A DNA stretch of 64,000 bases from Aculops lycopersici (taxonomy: Eukaryota; Arthropoda; Arachnida; Trombidiformes; Eriophyidae). Positions 30,659 through 40,000 of this stretch are shown one piece after another. The stretch lies in the NCBI GenBank assembly GCA_015350385.1, contig WNKI01000002.1:8818321-8882320 (forward strand), written 5' to 3'. The translations under genes and the position numbers were made by a program. The notes beneath the pieces are model-generated. The model made no database searches. It was given only the letters and a program-made list of their open reading frames with translations, and had not been told where the DNA came from. Within the stretch, counting starts at the first letter, position 1. Each line of letters opens with the position of its first letter.

Positions 30659-30982
30659 ACTTCTACTAAGCTAAAACTTAGGCTTCCGCTATAAGGTTGC
30701 TGTTCAGTGGTGAGCAAGTAGACTGGCTTTGGCCACATCAGATTCCTGGTTGGCTCATAATTCTGACTTCATCTGCCGAAGTCAGATGCCCCGAGTTTGA
30801 TATGCTTGTCGAGTGCTCATATATATACTCTGATTATCTTCCAAAATTGCATGCTAAGTCAAAGTGGATTGTCGACAAAGTAGAGATGGTAGCATGATTC
30901 AGCTGTTGTCTCCGTCAGCTCTGTAATCTTTCGACCATTTAAACTTAGAGCATACCATTGCTCTAGTAATACTGAGACGGCT

Positions 30983-31169
30983 ATTGTTATAAAATATCGC
31001 AAGAGCCTACATAACCCTGAAACAAGGTTGCACTGTAATCGAGAGAGAGATTCTAGATTTCGTTTCGGAACAAGCTCCCAACATGCTCATCTCTGGAGGT
31101 GTCAAAATTCTGGATCAGTTCCCTCGTGCTGCTGGGAAAGTTGACAAGCAAGCTCTACGAGCTCTATGA
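30983..31169 (+). pseudogene. C-terminal ligase fragment (copy of the copy 2 tail)
   Basis: The sequence from CGCAAGAGCCTACATAACCC to the TGA at 31167-31169 is almost identical to 27530-27705 of copy 2 and continues about 70-90 bases into the 3' flank. Upstream, TTATAAAAT joins ATCGCAAG with about 30 bases missing, and the GMHNGK-type segment has lost three bases. There is no N-terminal domain. It is the breakpoint remnant of an unequal exchange between copy 2-type and copy 3-type units. Confidence 0.9.
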
Positions 31170-31424
31170 ACAACAGGTGGCATCAATACTAGTCACAGAC
31201 GAGTTCATAAAAGGTTTCTTTTTCGTTGTCATTGGTTATCCAAGTTAATCTCAACCATAGGCCATGCAATTCGGGCCGGAAGAATAGTGAAACGGCCAGG
31301 TGTACTTACAAGATTGCAATCATGATCCTAAAAGTATGTCAGCGATCATCAGGATTTTACTCATATGGTGGTATAATAAAAACTCATACAATTGTTGTCA
31401 TTTGAGCTCATGGGCAGAAGTTTC

Positions 31425-31698
31425 GCTAAAACTCGACCTGATTGTTTAGTTAGACGCAACTAAGCCAAGAGGATAGACTGCGCCCTCTTTGGCGCCACTG
31501 TTAATATCAGATAATATCTGGATTAGTTATTGGAATCAAAACGAAACAGTTGCCTCGCAAGTAAAATATATTTGCTGTCTGTCAATTGACATGGAACGAT
31601 TGATTTGCTTTGGTCAATCAGATAAAATTTTTGATTAGATTGCCGGAGCACAAGAGACTCATTGCTGCTCATTTTCTGGCGAGGATACTTTGAACAGT
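31425..31698. repeat. 274-bp identical spacer repeat, copy B
   Basis: Identical to 27888-28161. It follows a copy 2-type gene tail and precedes a ligase ATG, as copy A does, showing that tail, spacer and promoter moved as one unit. Confidence 0.92.
31602..31625 (+). promoter_or_regulatory. Recurring GATTTGCTTT-n7-CAGATAA element
   Basis: This GATA-like element lies 248 bases before the copy 4 ATG, inside the identical spacer repeat. Confidence 0.45.
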
Positions 31699-31872
31699 CA
31701 GTTGGGTTCATTTGGAGAAGTGGGTAGTGATAACTTTTCGTGCAACAACTGCAATCGCAAATACTACAACTGCTACTACTTCGGAGGACAGACGAGTTTC
31801 GATTAGGTAGCCAGGATAACAAGCGAATAGTAAAATCACCATCTCGAAACATAGACATACAAATACATTAGG

Positions 31873-33501
31873 ATGGCCAAGATTCTTAGGTCCCCAATTC
31901 CGTATCGCGGACCTGCAACGGAAAACCTCATCGAGTTCATCAAACTTGGTCTCAGAAAACATGCTGAGCAAACGATCATCATAGACGCAATCACCGGAAC
32001 CAAGTGGACGGGTCAACAAATTGAGTCTTGTGTTGCAAGAATCGCGAAGCACCTTAGAGATGAGTACCATTTGAAGAAAGGCGATGTCTGCACTTTATAT
32101 GGCGTTCATAGTGACTCGATTGCTCTGCTCATCTTATCAATCATTGCGGCTGGTGGTGTTTGCAACTACTTGAAAAACTCAAGCTCTGGTCGCGAAATCG
32201 ATTATACAGCTAGAGTATCGGATTCAAAGTTTCTGATATCATCTAGTGACGACCTCAAAAAGCTTGCAAGTTTCGAGCAAGAGTTACGAGGTAGACTCAA
32301 GATTATTTGCATCGACCAACCAGGTGATAATAAGCAAAGTTTGGCCTATTACTTGAATCAAGAGAACATGACTAGCAATGATAATTTGGATCAACTTTGC
32401 GATGAGATCAAAATTGACTGCGAGCACGACTTTGCTGCTATCCAATTCTCGAGTGGTACAACCGGAAAGCCAAAGCCAATCCCGAGAACCCACAAGAACC
32501 TCTGCCACATGGTGGCTTCGGTGGACCATCCTGAACTCATGGATCTAAAGCCAGGCGTCGTAATAGCTGGATCACTAACCATAGCTCAACGTCCCGGGAT
32601 ATGGGCTCTCCTAGCTTCGGTCAACGGAGGTAGCACTTTTGTGATTTGGTACAATCTGTCGGATATGGAGGACGCGCTAGCAATGATAGCCAAGTACAAA
32701 GTAAACATCTTTGCCTCTTCGTTGCCTTTCTTATCGATGTTGGGAAACACCGGCATTGAGCTCAAGGACAAATACAATACTTCATCTCTGGAGCACATTA
32801 TAACTGCTGGCGCCAAGATAGTCAACCCTAATTTACCGAAGTCTCTCGTGGAGGCGTTCAAGCTAAAGTCGTTGCGCCAGTGCTTCGGAATGACAGAATC
32901 TGGGTGGGTTTTTCTGATTGAATTGTCACTGGCCAAGGATAACTACCTGTCTGTTGGTCATGTGTGTCCAGGAATGGAGGCTGTCGTCAAGAATCGCGAG
33001 ACTCTAGAAATTTTGGGACCTAATCAAAGCGGCGAAATCGAACTTCGGGGTCCGCAGATCTTCCCCGGCTACTGCACCGAAACGCCAGGTACATTTGACA
33101 GGTCGGACTTTACCGATTCGGGTTGGTTCAAAATAGGCGATCGCGGCTACTACGACGAGAATGATCTTGTCTTCATCGAAGGCCGCTACAAGGAACTCAT
33201 GTGGTTCCAGAATAACGCTCAATTCTTTCCTCCCGAAATTGAGGGAATCATTGCTGAGCATCCATCCGTGGAGTCAGCTTGTGTCGTGAAAATTGCTGAA
33301 GTAAGAGAAGATTTTCTCTATGACGTTGCCAGAGCTTTCATAACCCTGAAACAAGGTTGCACTGTAACCGAGAAGGAGATTCTAGATTTTGTTGCAGAAC
33401 TCGCACCGAACATGTTAATCGATGGCGGGGTCAAGATCTTGAGCCAGCTTCCTCATTTGCCAAATGGAAAAGTTGACAAGCAATCCTTGCGGGCATTATA
33501 G
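31873..33501 (+). CDS. Acyl/aryl-CoA ligase-like ANL enzyme, array copy 4 (His to Gln in pocket)
   Basis: A 542-residue ANL enzyme (MAKILRSPIPYRGPATENLI start). Motifs: A3 FSSGTTGKPKPIPRTHKN, A5 GMTESGWVFL, A7 GWFKIGDRGYYDEND and A10 NGKVDKQSLRAL. Where all other intact copies have (F/L)P(M/I/L)(S/T)H, this copy reads SLTIAQRPG: the Pro is lost and the conserved His is Gln239 (codon CAA, 32587-32589). In firefly luciferase the aligned His245 lines the substrate pocket, so specificity or activity may be changed. The A8 loop is KELMWFQNNAQFFP. The tract 32602-32974 is identical to copy 5 over 373 bases and 32237-32390 over 154 bases, with diverged sequence between. Confidence 0.92.
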   Translation: MAKILRSPIPYRGPATENLIEFIKLGLRKHAEQTIIIDAITGTKWTGQQIESCVARIAKHLRDEYHLKKGDVCTLYGVHSDSIALLILSIIAAGGVCNYLKNSSSGREIDYTARVSDSKFLISSSDDLKKLASFEQELRGRLKIICIDQPGDNKQSLAYYLNQENMTSNDNLDQLCDEIKIDCEHDFAAIQFSSGTTGKPKPIPRTHKNLCHMVASVDHPELMDLKPGVVIAGSLTIAQRPGIWALLASVNGGSTFVIWYNLSDMEDALAMIAKYKVNIFASSLPFLSMLGNTGIELKDKYNTSSLEHIITAGAKIVNPNLPKSLVEAFKLKSLRQCFGMTESGWVFLIELSLAKDNYLSVGHVCPGMEAVVKNRETLEILGPNQSGEIELRGPQIFPGYCTETPGTFDRSDFTDSGWFKIGDRGYYDENDLVFIEGRYKELMWFQNNAQFFPPEIEGIIAEHPSVESACVVKIAEVREDFLYDVARAFITLKQGCTVTEKEILDFVAELAPNMLIDGGVKILSQLPHLPNGKVDKQSLRAL

Positions 33502-34124
33502 CAAACAAGTGGAGCCAACAATGACTCTCATGAGGAGTCTATCACCTTTTTCTCCAAACTGCAAACAAATAGACAGACCCCCTCACTCTTTTCTGAAGAA
33601 CTACCCTAACTCGGATGGTGGGATGATGAAAATTTACACAATTGTTCTTGATTTTGCTCATGGGTAGAAATTTTGCTGAAACTCGACCTGGTGGTTTTGT
33701 TAGACGAAACTACCGCCGAGAGGCTAGACTTTACCTCTACCGTTACGTTTCCATTGGCGTCAATATTATAATGAGATCAAATCTGAATTGAAGATTCGGA
33801 TCACACCGAAACAGTTGCAAAAACTATTCATTTCATTCACTTGACATGAAACAACTGATTTGCTTTGGTTGCTCGGATCAGATAAAATGTTAGACGTGAG
33901 TGCCTAAGCGCAAAATACCTATTGTTGCTCGTTCTTCGGCTAGGATACAATAAACAGTCAATTGCGTTCATTTGATGTCGTTGGTAGCGATAACCTTTTA
34001 CATAATTATCAATACTAGCACTACAACTACTACTTTTACTTTAACGGAGCATAGACGAGTTTCGATTTGGTAGCCAGGATAGTGAAATCACCATCTCGAA
34101 ACATAGACATACAAATACATTAGG
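33502..34124. other. Spacer with promoter of ligase copy 5
   Basis: A diverged relative of the 274-bp spacer repeat at about 33670-33960, then the conserved leader ending CATACAAATACATTAGG before the ATG. The first ~90 bases match the flank of the 20171 pseudogene. Confidence 0.7.
33857..33885 (+). promoter_or_regulatory. Recurring GATTTGCTTT-n12-CAGATAA element
   Basis: This lies 240 bases before the copy 5 ATG in a spacer that has otherwise diverged from the other copies. Confidence 0.45.
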
Positions 34125-35753
34125 ATGGCCAAGATTCTTAGGTCCCAGATTCCGTATCGCGGACCTGCGACGGAAAATCTCATCGAGTTCATCAAACTTG
34201 GTCTCAGAAAACATGCTGAGCAAACGATCATCATTGACGCAATCACCGGAACCAAGTGGACGGGTCAGCAGATTGAGTCTTGTGTTGCAAGAATCGCGAA
34301 GCAATTGAGAGATGAGTACCATTTGAAGAAAGGTGATGTCTTCAGTTTGTATGGAGCTCCAAGTGACACGATTGCTCTGCTCATCTTATCAATCATTGCG
34401 GCTGGTGGTGTTTGCAACTATCTAACCAACACAAGCTCTGGTCGCGGGATCAATGATACGACCATAGCTTTGGGTTCAAAGTTTCTGGTATCATCTAGTG
34501 ACGACCTCAAAAAGCTTGCAAGTTTCGAGCAAGAGTTACGAGGTAGACTCAAGATTATTTGCATCGACCAACCAGGTGATAATAAGCAAAGTTTGGCCTA
34601 TTACTTGAATCAAGAGAACATGACTAGCAATGATAATTTGGACCAACTTTGTGAGGAGATCAAGATTGACTGCGAGCACGACTTTGCCGTCCTCCAATTC
34701 TCGAGTGGCACAACCGGAAAGCCAAAGCCAATCCCGAGAACCCACAAGAACCTTTGCCACATGGTGGCTTCGGTGGACCATCCTGAACTCATGGGTCTGA
34801 AACCAGGTGATGTTCTCACTGGATCATTTCCAATCACTCATCGACCTGGGATTTGGGCTCTCCTAGCTTCGGTCAACGGAGGTAGCACTTTTGTGATTTG
34901 GTACAATCTGTCGGATATGGAGGACGCGCTAGCAATGATAGCCAAGTACAAAGTAAACATCTTTGCCTCTTCGTTGCCTTTCTTATCGATGTTGGGAAAC
35001 ACCGGCATTGAGCTCAAGGACAAATACAATACTTCATCTCTGGAGCACATTATAACTGCTGGCGCCAAGATAGTCAACCCTAATTTACCGAAGTCTCTCG
35101 TGGAGGCGTTCAAGCTAAAGTCGTTGCGCCAGTGCTTCGGAATGACAGAATCTGGGTGGGTTTTTCTGATTGAATTGTCACTGGCCAAGGATAACTACCT
35201 GTCTGTTGGTCATGTGTGTCCAGGAACGGAGGCTATTGTTATGAATCGCGAGACTCTCGAAATGTTAGGACCGAACCAAAGCGGTGAGATCGCGCTTCGT
35301 GGTCCACAGATCTTCCCCGGCTACTGCACCGGAACACCAGGTACATTCAACAGGTCGGACTTTACCGACTCGGGTTGGTTCAAAATAGGCGATCGCGGCT
35401 ACTACGACGAGAGTGATCTTGTCTTCATCGACGGCCGCTACAAAGAAGTCATGATGTTTGAGAATGATTGTCTCTATTTTCCGACTGAGATTGAGGCCAT
35501 CGTTGCTGAGCATCCATCTGTCGAGGCAGCTTGTGTAGTAAAGTTTGCCGAAGTGAGAAAGGATTATCCGTACGACATTGCCAGAGCTTGCATAACTTTG
35601 AAACAAGGTTGCACTGTAACCGAGAAGGAGATTCTAGATTTTGTCTCAGAGCGTGAACCTTCGATGATCATCGCTGGAGGCGTCAAGGTACTGGACAAAT
35701 TTCCTCGTTTGCAAAATGGTAAGGTCGACAAGCAAGCTCTTCAAATGAAATAG
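34125..35753 (+). CDS. Acyl/aryl-CoA ligase-like ANL enzyme, array copy 5
   Basis: A 542-residue ANL enzyme starting MAKILRSQIPYRGPATENLI. Motifs: A3 FSSGTTGKPKPIPRTHKN, hinge SFPITHRPGIWALLA (His239 retained), A5 GMTESGWVFL, A7 GWFKIGDRGYYDESD and A10 NGKVDKQALQMK at the C-terminus. The A8 loop is KEVMMFENDCLYFP. Two long tracts are identical to copy 4 (see 31873), yet the C-terminal domain is closer to the dispersed copy at 56883 (KEVMMFEN, VRKDYPYDIARACITLKQG). This mosaic pattern suggests recombination between members. It is the last member of the array and converges with the GIPC gene about 220 bases downstream. Confidence 0.92.
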   Translation: MAKILRSQIPYRGPATENLIEFIKLGLRKHAEQTIIIDAITGTKWTGQQIESCVARIAKQLRDEYHLKKGDVFSLYGAPSDTIALLILSIIAAGGVCNYLTNTSSGRGINDTTIALGSKFLVSSSDDLKKLASFEQELRGRLKIICIDQPGDNKQSLAYYLNQENMTSNDNLDQLCEEIKIDCEHDFAVLQFSSGTTGKPKPIPRTHKNLCHMVASVDHPELMGLKPGDVLTGSFPITHRPGIWALLASVNGGSTFVIWYNLSDMEDALAMIAKYKVNIFASSLPFLSMLGNTGIELKDKYNTSSLEHIITAGAKIVNPNLPKSLVEAFKLKSLRQCFGMTESGWVFLIELSLAKDNYLSVGHVCPGTEAIVMNRETLEMLGPNQSGEIALRGPQIFPGYCTGTPGTFNRSDFTDSGWFKIGDRGYYDESDLVFIDGRYKEVMMFENDCLYFPTEIEAIVAEHPSVEAACVVKFAEVRKDYPYDIARACITLKQGCTVTEKEILDFVSEREPSMIIAGGVKVLDKFPRLQNGKVDKQALQMK

Positions 35754-35975
35754 ACGACAAGAAACGTGACACTGAAACCATTTGATCCAAATTTATCATT
35801 CCTCTGCTCATATAAGAGAGAATATCTTTTGCACCATAGTAAATAAGTTTATTTGTTGGCCAACAGATGTTTTCTGCTCATGAGTTATATGTCTTTCGTA
35901 TCTAAGACTTTTCAAAAAGAATAATGGGAGAAAAGCATAGAAATGGATGAACGAAGTCATGGTGATTGACCATAT

Positions 35976-37028
35976 CTACTCTACACTTATTCGCGCGGCA
36001 CTTTGCCACAAGTTGTTGGCGATTTCTCGGTTAAAGTTGAAGATGGCAAGCTCTGAATCTTCGAGCGCCTTGGCAAATTGATCGAAGGATTCTTGATTCT
36101 CGCGAGCCAACCGGTAAATTTTGATGGCTAGAATGTTATCGTTGATACCTAAGAACGACTCCAGTATCAAATTTATCCTCTCGATTACTCTTCTATAGGA
36201 ATGCGGCTCTTCATTCTGATGATCTCGGTGGTCGTTGGTCAACTGGTTCCCGTGTGAGGACTTTGAGGTGATCAATTGATTGGAAGTACTTTTAGACAGT
36301 AGCTGACTTATGGGTAGCGAGGATTTAGCTAGATCCTCATTGGAATAGTCGTTCAAATTTGGTACATCAAACCGACTTGCTGATGTTGAATCACTGGAAA
36401 TGTTTAACAAGGAAATGCTTGGCTGGTCGCTATTGAGATCACTGTTGTTTTCATGATAAGATGACTTGTTGCTGGTCCTATTTAAAGTTGATGGATTGCT
36501 CCTGAAATCCTCTAAATGCAAGGGTTCAATTAGGACTAATTTAAAACTTGTATTCTGTGGTACTTCTCTGAGCATCTTGGCAACCTCATAATGCCGCATT
36601 CCGATTGTTGACTCGAGATTAACAGCTGCAATGTGGTCGCCTGGCCTCACCAATTTGGCTACAGTTTCCTGTTCTTGATTTATCTTCTTTATAAAGGCTC
36701 TTCCATGAGCGTTGTCGGTGATAGTTAAGCCGAGGTATTGTTGAGTTTTAGTCAGTGTCAACTCCTTGCTCTTGCCGCACATATGAACCACAATCATGTC
36801 GCCGAGAGACAGGTAATTGCCCAATAAAGAGTTCATATCTCGAAAGTCATGAGTGTTGAGGGTACAATAGAGGATTTGTTCAACTTCAACTTGAAATGTC
36901 TGACTTATTCTCTCGTATAGTTCTTTAATTGAGTTAAAATCAGATATCCGCTTGACGTCATCCTGATGCGCTAGCTTACATTGGAATTCCATCTTGGAGA
37001 TCATGATTTCAATAATTATATTATGCAC
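35976..37028 (-). CDS. GIPC-family PDZ adaptor
   Basis: A 350-residue protein. The N-terminal GH1-type region includes FQCKLAHQDDVKRISDFNSI, KELYERISQTF and the family hallmark LYCTLNTHDFRDMNSLLG. The central PDZ domain (~90-170) contains QQYLGLTITDNAHGRAFIKK and IGMRHYEVAKMLREVP. The C-terminal GH2-like part keeps INLILESFLGINDNILAIKI and ends in a helix with a Trp. GIPC proteins link cargo receptors to myosin VI and form domain-swapped dimers. The linker between PDZ and GH2 is long and Ser/Asn-rich, and overall conservation is lower than usual. The start could also be one of the internal Met codons (MISKMEFQ). Intronless. Confidence 0.88.
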   Translation of the reverse strand: MHNIIIEIMISKMEFQCKLAHQDDVKRISDFNSIKELYERISQTFQVEVEQILYCTLNTHDFRDMNSLLGNYLSLGDMIVVHMCGKSKELTLTKTQQYLGLTITDNAHGRAFIKKINQEQETVAKLVRPGDHIAAVNLESTIGMRHYEVAKMLREVPQNTSFKLVLIEPLHLEDFRSNPSTLNRTSNKSSYHENNSDLNSDQPSISLLNISSDSTSASRFDVPNLNDYSNEDLAKSSLPISQLLSKSTSNQLITSKSSHGNQLTNDHRDHQNEEPHSYRRVIERINLILESFLGINDNILAIKIYRLARENQESFDQFAKALEDSELAIFNFNREIANNLWQSAARISVE

Positions 37029-40000
37029 TGCTTCTACTTCAATTGATCACCTGTATTCGAATCTTGCACCAACTCGACAGGTTGTTTCGGAGCCGGTGGT
37101 CGCTACCATTGATCGTATGTATGAGTTCACACTTGGGAAAACTTGATAGAGGCACTTGCGAGAAATTGGCGTACCTGTGAATCTATTTTAAGCGTATGAA
37201 AATATCTAAATTTTCACATAATTTTCTTGCTGATGCAATCGACGGGAAGTAAAATCACGACAACATTGGTTGAGATGCACGAATTCAATTCATTTCATCT
37301 CATCTCAACTCATTCCTTCAAAACCACCAACTTGCATCTTGTCAACTAAATGGATGGGCAATCATCATCACACTGGTCCCACTCTAGCTCCACTGACGTA
37401 GGTGGTCTTGGCGCGGCAACTCTTGTAGTATCTCCCACATTCCTTTTAACTGCATTGAGTCGAGCTGAGTTGATCCATTTGTATGAAAGTGGATACCTCA
37501 CACTTTTGTGAGTCTCCTAGCTTTGAACTAGACCACCGCCGCCACCAAGGCGACTTCTGGAGGCGGCCAACAATGGACAGCCAGCTAGCTAGCTTGCTAA
37601 ACCCACAAGCGAGTCCAATTGGAACGAAAGACGGCGAGTGAGGAATTGGCCGACAATACAGTTGGTCGGCAGGAACTAACTGTAGCCACCTGTTGTTGGC
37701 TACCTGTGTTGGCTACCGTTACAACTTAACTGCTTGAGGAGAAGAAAAAACGAGTAACACTAGCACAATCGACTTCAGGTTGCCGCACAATCCAATGAGA
37801 GAAGGGGAGTTGATGGTTGCCAAGCGCGCAAAAGTGTTGGTTTGCCGGCGCCGATTCGCTTGGCGAGACCCATTATGTTCAGCTACGCCCATAACCGTTG
37901 CCAGTTACCACTTGCCATTGGCCAGATAACTTGAGCGACTTGCTCTGGCTTGGTAGTGGAGGCACAAAATCTACTACAACGGTGGTGGATGTGAGTAATA
38001 GACGAGGTATATCTGAGCTATAACGTCGCTGGCGAGTCGGGAAAACTTCATCTAAGCATAACTATCTTGGCGGAGTAAGGGAAAAAGTCGCGCCCTAGCT
38101 CGAGACTCGTCCGTGAAGTCAAGTTCCAATTTCGAGCAGCAGCACTTGTCATTCAGCTACCTTCCATGCCGGCGACTAACTCAAGCTAGTTTGTCAGTCA
38201 ACTGGCACACTTTTTGTCTTTCATCGGGTCTCGCCATCTCTGTTGCCTTCCAGAAGTTCCGACAGTCAACAGGTGGTGGTGGTGGCGGCGGCTAGACGAT
38301 GGGGACAAAAACAATCGATTGGTCGCCATTGATCCGCAGGTTGCCTGCCTAGCTGCATGCCTTACAACTGCAGGCTCACTGCAGTGCGGCGAGCCGCAAA
38401 TTAAAACCAGACTAAATCTGGATGACAGCTCTTTTCCTGACTTTCTTGCTCGACTATTATCCATGATTGCAATTTAAAACCGCAGCACTCTTGGTATTAG
38501 CCTGACGAACCGATCGATTTCTCGCAGCCGGCCTGGCCGCTGGTGAGGGAAGTAATCGATGTTCCATGAACATGACATGGTAAATTTTGAATCCAGATGG
38601 AAGGAGTTGAGTTTAACCGGAACGAGGATCGTTAGATGGAGCTGGTGGTTTTGTTGCCATAGTTTCCAACGGGCGACTGTGGCGACCACTGGCGATTTTC
38701 AGGTGAGCTTGTTAGAGTCGAGCTGATGGAGTCTTGGCAGCCAACCCTCCGAGGCGACGACTGGCGGCCACAACTTGCAAGAAACTTGGCCTAACTTCGG
38801 GAAAGGGGATTGCGTGCCGCATAGACTAAAATACAGACTGCAAGCGACTCGAGTCGAGGCCACCCGGCGAATGGAACCGCTCTGCTCGATCTATGCACTA
38901 GCGCGTTGATGGTCATCGCCAGCTATTGCTGCTGATAGTGGTTGTCATCGGCTTTACTGTAAGCTCATTGTTCATTGCAAAACTCGAACAACAACAACAA
39001 CAACCACGACTACAACAATGCTCTTAGTTGCGCTGCTCCGCTACTAACTTGACTGGTATCATGATATTTGCCGATTATCGAGTACGTTGAATGTTTGCTT
39101 TGCGGCCTCGAGCATCTCAGGTGCACGCCCAAAATGAGCAACTTTAGAGCGAGCGCATTTACCTGAGTTCGCCGCTATTGCTGGCCTCTCTTTGCTTGTG
39201 ATCTTTGCTGTGCATGTAATATCTCTTTGCTCTGTTGCCGCCCAATTTTCCCTCTCTCCCTCTGCCTACTTGCAATCAATCTGTAGCTGAAAGTTGTTTC
39301 GTTTTGTTTCGAACGACGAGGGTAACAATCGGTGAAACATGGAAAGCGAGAGACAAATCTCACCAAGACATGAGCTCACCGGGCCCAAAATCCACCGATT
39401 GTTTCGGATCAGAGCCGTGCAACCGCTAGAACCATCTCAAATTGAAGCTCAGTTAATAGTCTTGAATGGCCAAGAGTTCCGCTTGCAGGTGGCCAAGGTT
39501 CGTCACAACCACAGTGGTTGTTCATTTTCTCTCATTAGCCTTCTACTCGATCACTGATTTACGTATCACAACCTGATCACTGCATCACTTTCATTGAGGC
39601 ATTCTCGCAATGGTGGTCAAGTATCTCTACTTCTTAGGCTGCTCAGTTGTTGCCACTCACTACCATGACAAAGAGCTGAGGCAGTTAAATTATCTCAAAC
39701 TTCCGGTCCCAAATTTCAGCAGCTGATTCTTATCGAGTGGAATGTTTGATCCGATAAGTCAATCAAGCGAGCAGAGGAAAAGCGTCGCGTTGAATTGTTA
39801 AGAAGTCACTCGAAATTGTATGAGACAGACTCTTGGAAACATGATAAGTGGACTAAAAAACTCGAGCAGGCAACGAGAGAGTAAAAATTCCGAAATTCCG
39901 AAAGCACGGACGAATCGGATGGGAGGAAAAGTGCACGTCACCAGGATTCGAGATCTGGAACGGGCGAGCACTTTATTGGTAAGATAATATCAATTATAAA

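Larger units (their letters stand above)
29986..30982. repeat. Segmentally duplicated spacer after copy 3
   Basis: It is colinear with 19176-19980 after copy 1, interrupted by an insertion at about 30435-30606 that copy 1's spacer lacks. A 66-codon frame at 30697 has no recognisable features. Confidence 0.75.

Noticed and set aside
38330..38400. Possible microRNA hairpin around CTGCAGGCTCACTGCAG
   Set aside because: The stem is short and irregular, far from the ~22-bp duplex a precursor needs.
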